NCBI GenBank assembly: GCA_035628915.1
Contig: DASPIW010000012.1
Coordinates: 124,001 to 188,000 of the forward strand
Direction of reading: 5' to 3'
DNA: 64,000 nucleotides
Origin: JARBUG01 sp035628915
GTDB taxonomy: Bacteria > Bacillota > Sulfobacillia > Symbiobacteriales > Symbiobacteriaceae
Part shown: positions 62,033 through 64,000 of the stretch, in pieces
Numbering within the stretch: the stretch's first letter is position 1
Layout: the number at the start of each line of letters is the position of its first letter
Notes under the pieces: generated by a model
Told to the model about the DNA's origin: nothing
The model's input: only the letters and a program-made list of their open reading frames with translations
Database searches by the model: none
Made by a program: the position numbers and the translations under genes

Positions 62033-63464
62033 CTGACAACCTGGGCTACACGACGACGACCGAGTTGGCGGTTATCTTCTTCCCCACTGATGAGCGCCCG
62101 CTATGGCTGACGAAGGTGGAGGGACGACACAGCCCCCTAAGTTAAACTTAGCCAGTGCCGACTCATAGGATGATGTCCTTCACTCGCCTGTCGGCGACTT
62201 CGGCCACATCCATGAAGAATATTTCGTGGGGGTGTAGCACAGCGGGTGAACATGGTGAGGTGTATTACTCAGGGCGCCGAAGGCCAAAGTGGGGCTGGTC
62301 CCTGACAATGTGCCGAAATGAGTGACGACACTTCGATAGGTGGGACGGCTTTACTTCTGGTAAACCCGTCCATGTGCCACTTCGAGTGGATGGCCGTTTC
62401 ACTCTGCCCTTCATAGCAGCGCAAACCACACTCGGAAATGCCGATCACAACACCCCTGATCGCTGCGGAAGGGCTGCGGTCGGCTCCCAAGGTCCTGGCT
62501 CTCTGCATCCTGTTCTACGCACCCCGAAGTACTCGCACATGGTTGACCTCCTTGCGGTCAAGCTGATCGAACGGGGACTGACGTCGGCCCGGCTGGCGGA
62601 GATCATGGACGTAGTTGGTCCGGTCGTGCCGATGCCGACCACCTTCCTGCTGAGCCTGATTACAAGTCAGAGGCGCTCCACAAGCGGCCTGGAGCCACCG
62701 AGGCGTTCGTGGCGCCGATCTATCCCAACACCTTGACGGATGCCGATGCAGTCGCTTTGTTGAACCAGGTCACGCGCTTTGTGATTCGGCTGGGGAAGGG
62801 TGTCCATAATGCGGACACCCTTGGCGAGCATAGCTTGCGGTCATCTCAAGTCGCACATGGAGCGAACGGAAGTAGAGCTTCTCGTTCACACCGAAGTGGG
62901 TTACGAGCGGTAACCTAACTCCGCTCCCCTACGCACTTGCCTCTGGCACTGACCCGGCAGCAAGCTCTCGGATACATTCTTGAGACAACGTCCTGTACCA
63001 GGCTCGGAAGCGAACGAGGGACTTCAACCACGCCAGTCCACCGGCTTCAAGTTCCTCGAAGTTCCCGGGCACAAGGGGTTGCTGTACTTCGGCGCTCACT
63101 ACCTCAGGACCAGACAGGTCATGGAGTGGATCCACAGCCGGGTTTCGTCGTTCTTGGCCTAGAGGGCCGGTGTCCACCACAAGACGCCAGCCCCCTCTAT
63201 TTGGGGAATGTGGTCGGCGGGCGCTCCTCCGTGGGTCGAGGAGCCTAATAGGCCTTCAAAATTGTACATATTTCCGAGCGGTAATAGGACCCCCTTTGCG
63301 GTCCTGGAAAAACGTTCGGTGCCCCACCCCCTTCACTCGAAGGGGGTGTTTTCGTTGGCGCCAGCTACAAGGAGGTGAGCAGCGCGTCAAACCCGCTTCG
63401 TGTCGGTACCCGAAGCCCCTGGACCGGAACTCAAGGCAAACAATCATTCAAGGAGGACTATCCA
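62033..63464. other. Gene-poor stretch with possible decayed coding sequence
   Basis: No intact gene. In about 62.45-62.9 kb coding-like phrases appear in more than one frame, such as SHMVDLLAVKLIERGLTSAR. The phrase FVAPIYPNTLTDADAVALL follows in another frame, which suggests a frameshifted remnant. A further coding-like tail (LLYFGAHYLRTRQVMEWIH) ends at 63162. Confidence 0.35.
63326..63356 (+). terminator. Hairpin terminator
   Basis: ACCCCCTTC pairs with GAAGGGGGT around ACTC and is followed by GTTTTCGTT. It precedes the small gene at 63465 by about 110 nt and may end transcription of the decayed region. Confidence 0.75.
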
Positions 63465-63782
63465 ATGATCGCCAACAATGTTCTGAAGTGTTTCGCTGAC
63501 TCCGAGAGCCTTCTCACCGAGCTACGCATGCTGCTGGAAGACTGCCGGCGACTGAACCCTGCAAGAGCACTGGATCACCTCAACGTGGGTGCAAGTGAGG
63601 CGTCCGACGTATACAATCTCGCAGTAACCGCTCACAGGAAGGGCGTCATCAGCCGAGCCGACCTGACGGCGGCCATGCAACTCGCAGAAGCTTGGCTCGC
63701 ATTTGATAACGAGGTCCTGGCCGTGGTCGCCGATGCGATTCCTGTGGTTCGCCGCACCAGGTCTGAGAACATGATGCACTGA
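63465..63782 (+). CDS. Small hypothetical helical protein
   Basis: 105 residues from the ATG at 63465 behind AAGGAGG. It is all helical and soluble: NVLKCFADSESLLTELRMLLEDCRRL, then AMQLAEAWLAFDNEVLAVVADA and a basic end (RRTRSENMMH). No known family. The good ribosome binding site makes it a plausible gene. Confidence 0.6.
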   Translation: MIANNVLKCFADSESLLTELRMLLEDCRRLNPARALDHLNVGASEASDVYNLAVTAHRKGVISRADLTAAMQLAEAWLAFDNEVLAVVADAIPVVRRTRSENMMH

Positions 63783-63864
63783 GTACGCCCTAAGTGGACG
63801 CTAACCGTGTCTCGTTCGGGTCCTCAGTTCTTTGATACGCAAGCTCCATGTCCAAATTGGAAAC

Positions 63865-63901
63865 AGCCCCTGCCTCCAGGAAAACCAGGGTGGCAGGGGC
63901 T
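63865..63901. terminator. Hairpin near the right edge
   Basis: AGCCCCTGCC (63865-63874) pairs with GGCAGGGGCT (63892-63901). On the minus strand TGTTTCC follows, so it may end a minus-strand gene beyond the window. Confidence 0.45.
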
Positions 63902-64000
63902 CCGATGGACGGACGTGCAAAACGAATTTCTCGCAGGTTTTGTGGAAGTAGGCCTATACTGTGTGGGTCCCCCGGCTCGACCTAAGTAACCCCTGACTTC

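Noticed and set aside
1..64000. CRISPR array or insertion sequence
   Set aside because: No regularly spaced direct repeats and no transposase gene were seen.

Overview
The window reads as chromosome from a moderately GC-rich Gram-positive bacterium, most likely a high-GC Bacillota of the Symbiobacterium or related Clostridia type. The clues are an oxygen-labile serine dehydratase split into two genes, many GTG and TTG starts behind strong GGAGG-type ribosome binding sites, a Flp/Tad pilus locus without a secretin, and a secreted protein with a copper amine oxidase N-terminal domain. The taxon is an inference and no marker gene fixes it.

Left end (1-6.1 kb) looks like core genome: the 3' part of a NarL-type sensor histidine kinase, a methyl-accepting chemotaxis protein, sdaAB-sdaAA, a zinc-ribbon membrane protein and an EthD-family protein, separated by clear hairpin terminators. 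A decayed tRNA-Leu lies at 6.28-6.37 kb. From there to about 60 kb the window is mostly accessory, with a surface-structure block in the middle.

6.5-12.1 kb holds a Fic protein behind a doubled operator-like repeat, a TOTE-type primase-helicase and a HEPN-like protein. 12.5-25.7 kb is one long minus-strand block: a nine-gene Tad pilus locus, then a membrane-anchored cell-wall hydrolase, a lipoprotein and a secreted transglutaminase-like protein.

26.6-35 kb is defence-like. A tightly overlapping operon encodes a FokI-like nuclease, a small Met-Gly protein, a QueC/QatC-like PP-loop enzyme and an unknown protein. After it come two tandem paralogues of unknown function, a PDDEXK plus caspase-like pair, and an HNH endonuclease. 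At 35.2-40.6 kb are a tyrosine recombinase, a giant RecD-like helicase with a nuclease-like tail, and a DUF932 protein. They lead into a complete type 3 BREX operon (40.8-53.4 kb: brxF, brxC, pglX, brxHII, pglZ, brxA) that ends in a perfect hairpin.

Convergent with BREX is a second QueC-like locus (53.5-56.2 kb): a Met-Gly partner protein and a QueC-like enzyme fused to a DpnII/MboI-like nuclease. The two QueC loci carry homologous enzymes, partner proteins with alignable N termini and different nucleases, one encoded separately and one fused. Neither has the ATPase or TatD nuclease of the known Qat system. I consider this the best candidate for a little-described defence system here. The right end has a UvrD helicase, an HNH protein, unknown genes, one possible replication-initiator-like gene and a degraded stretch.
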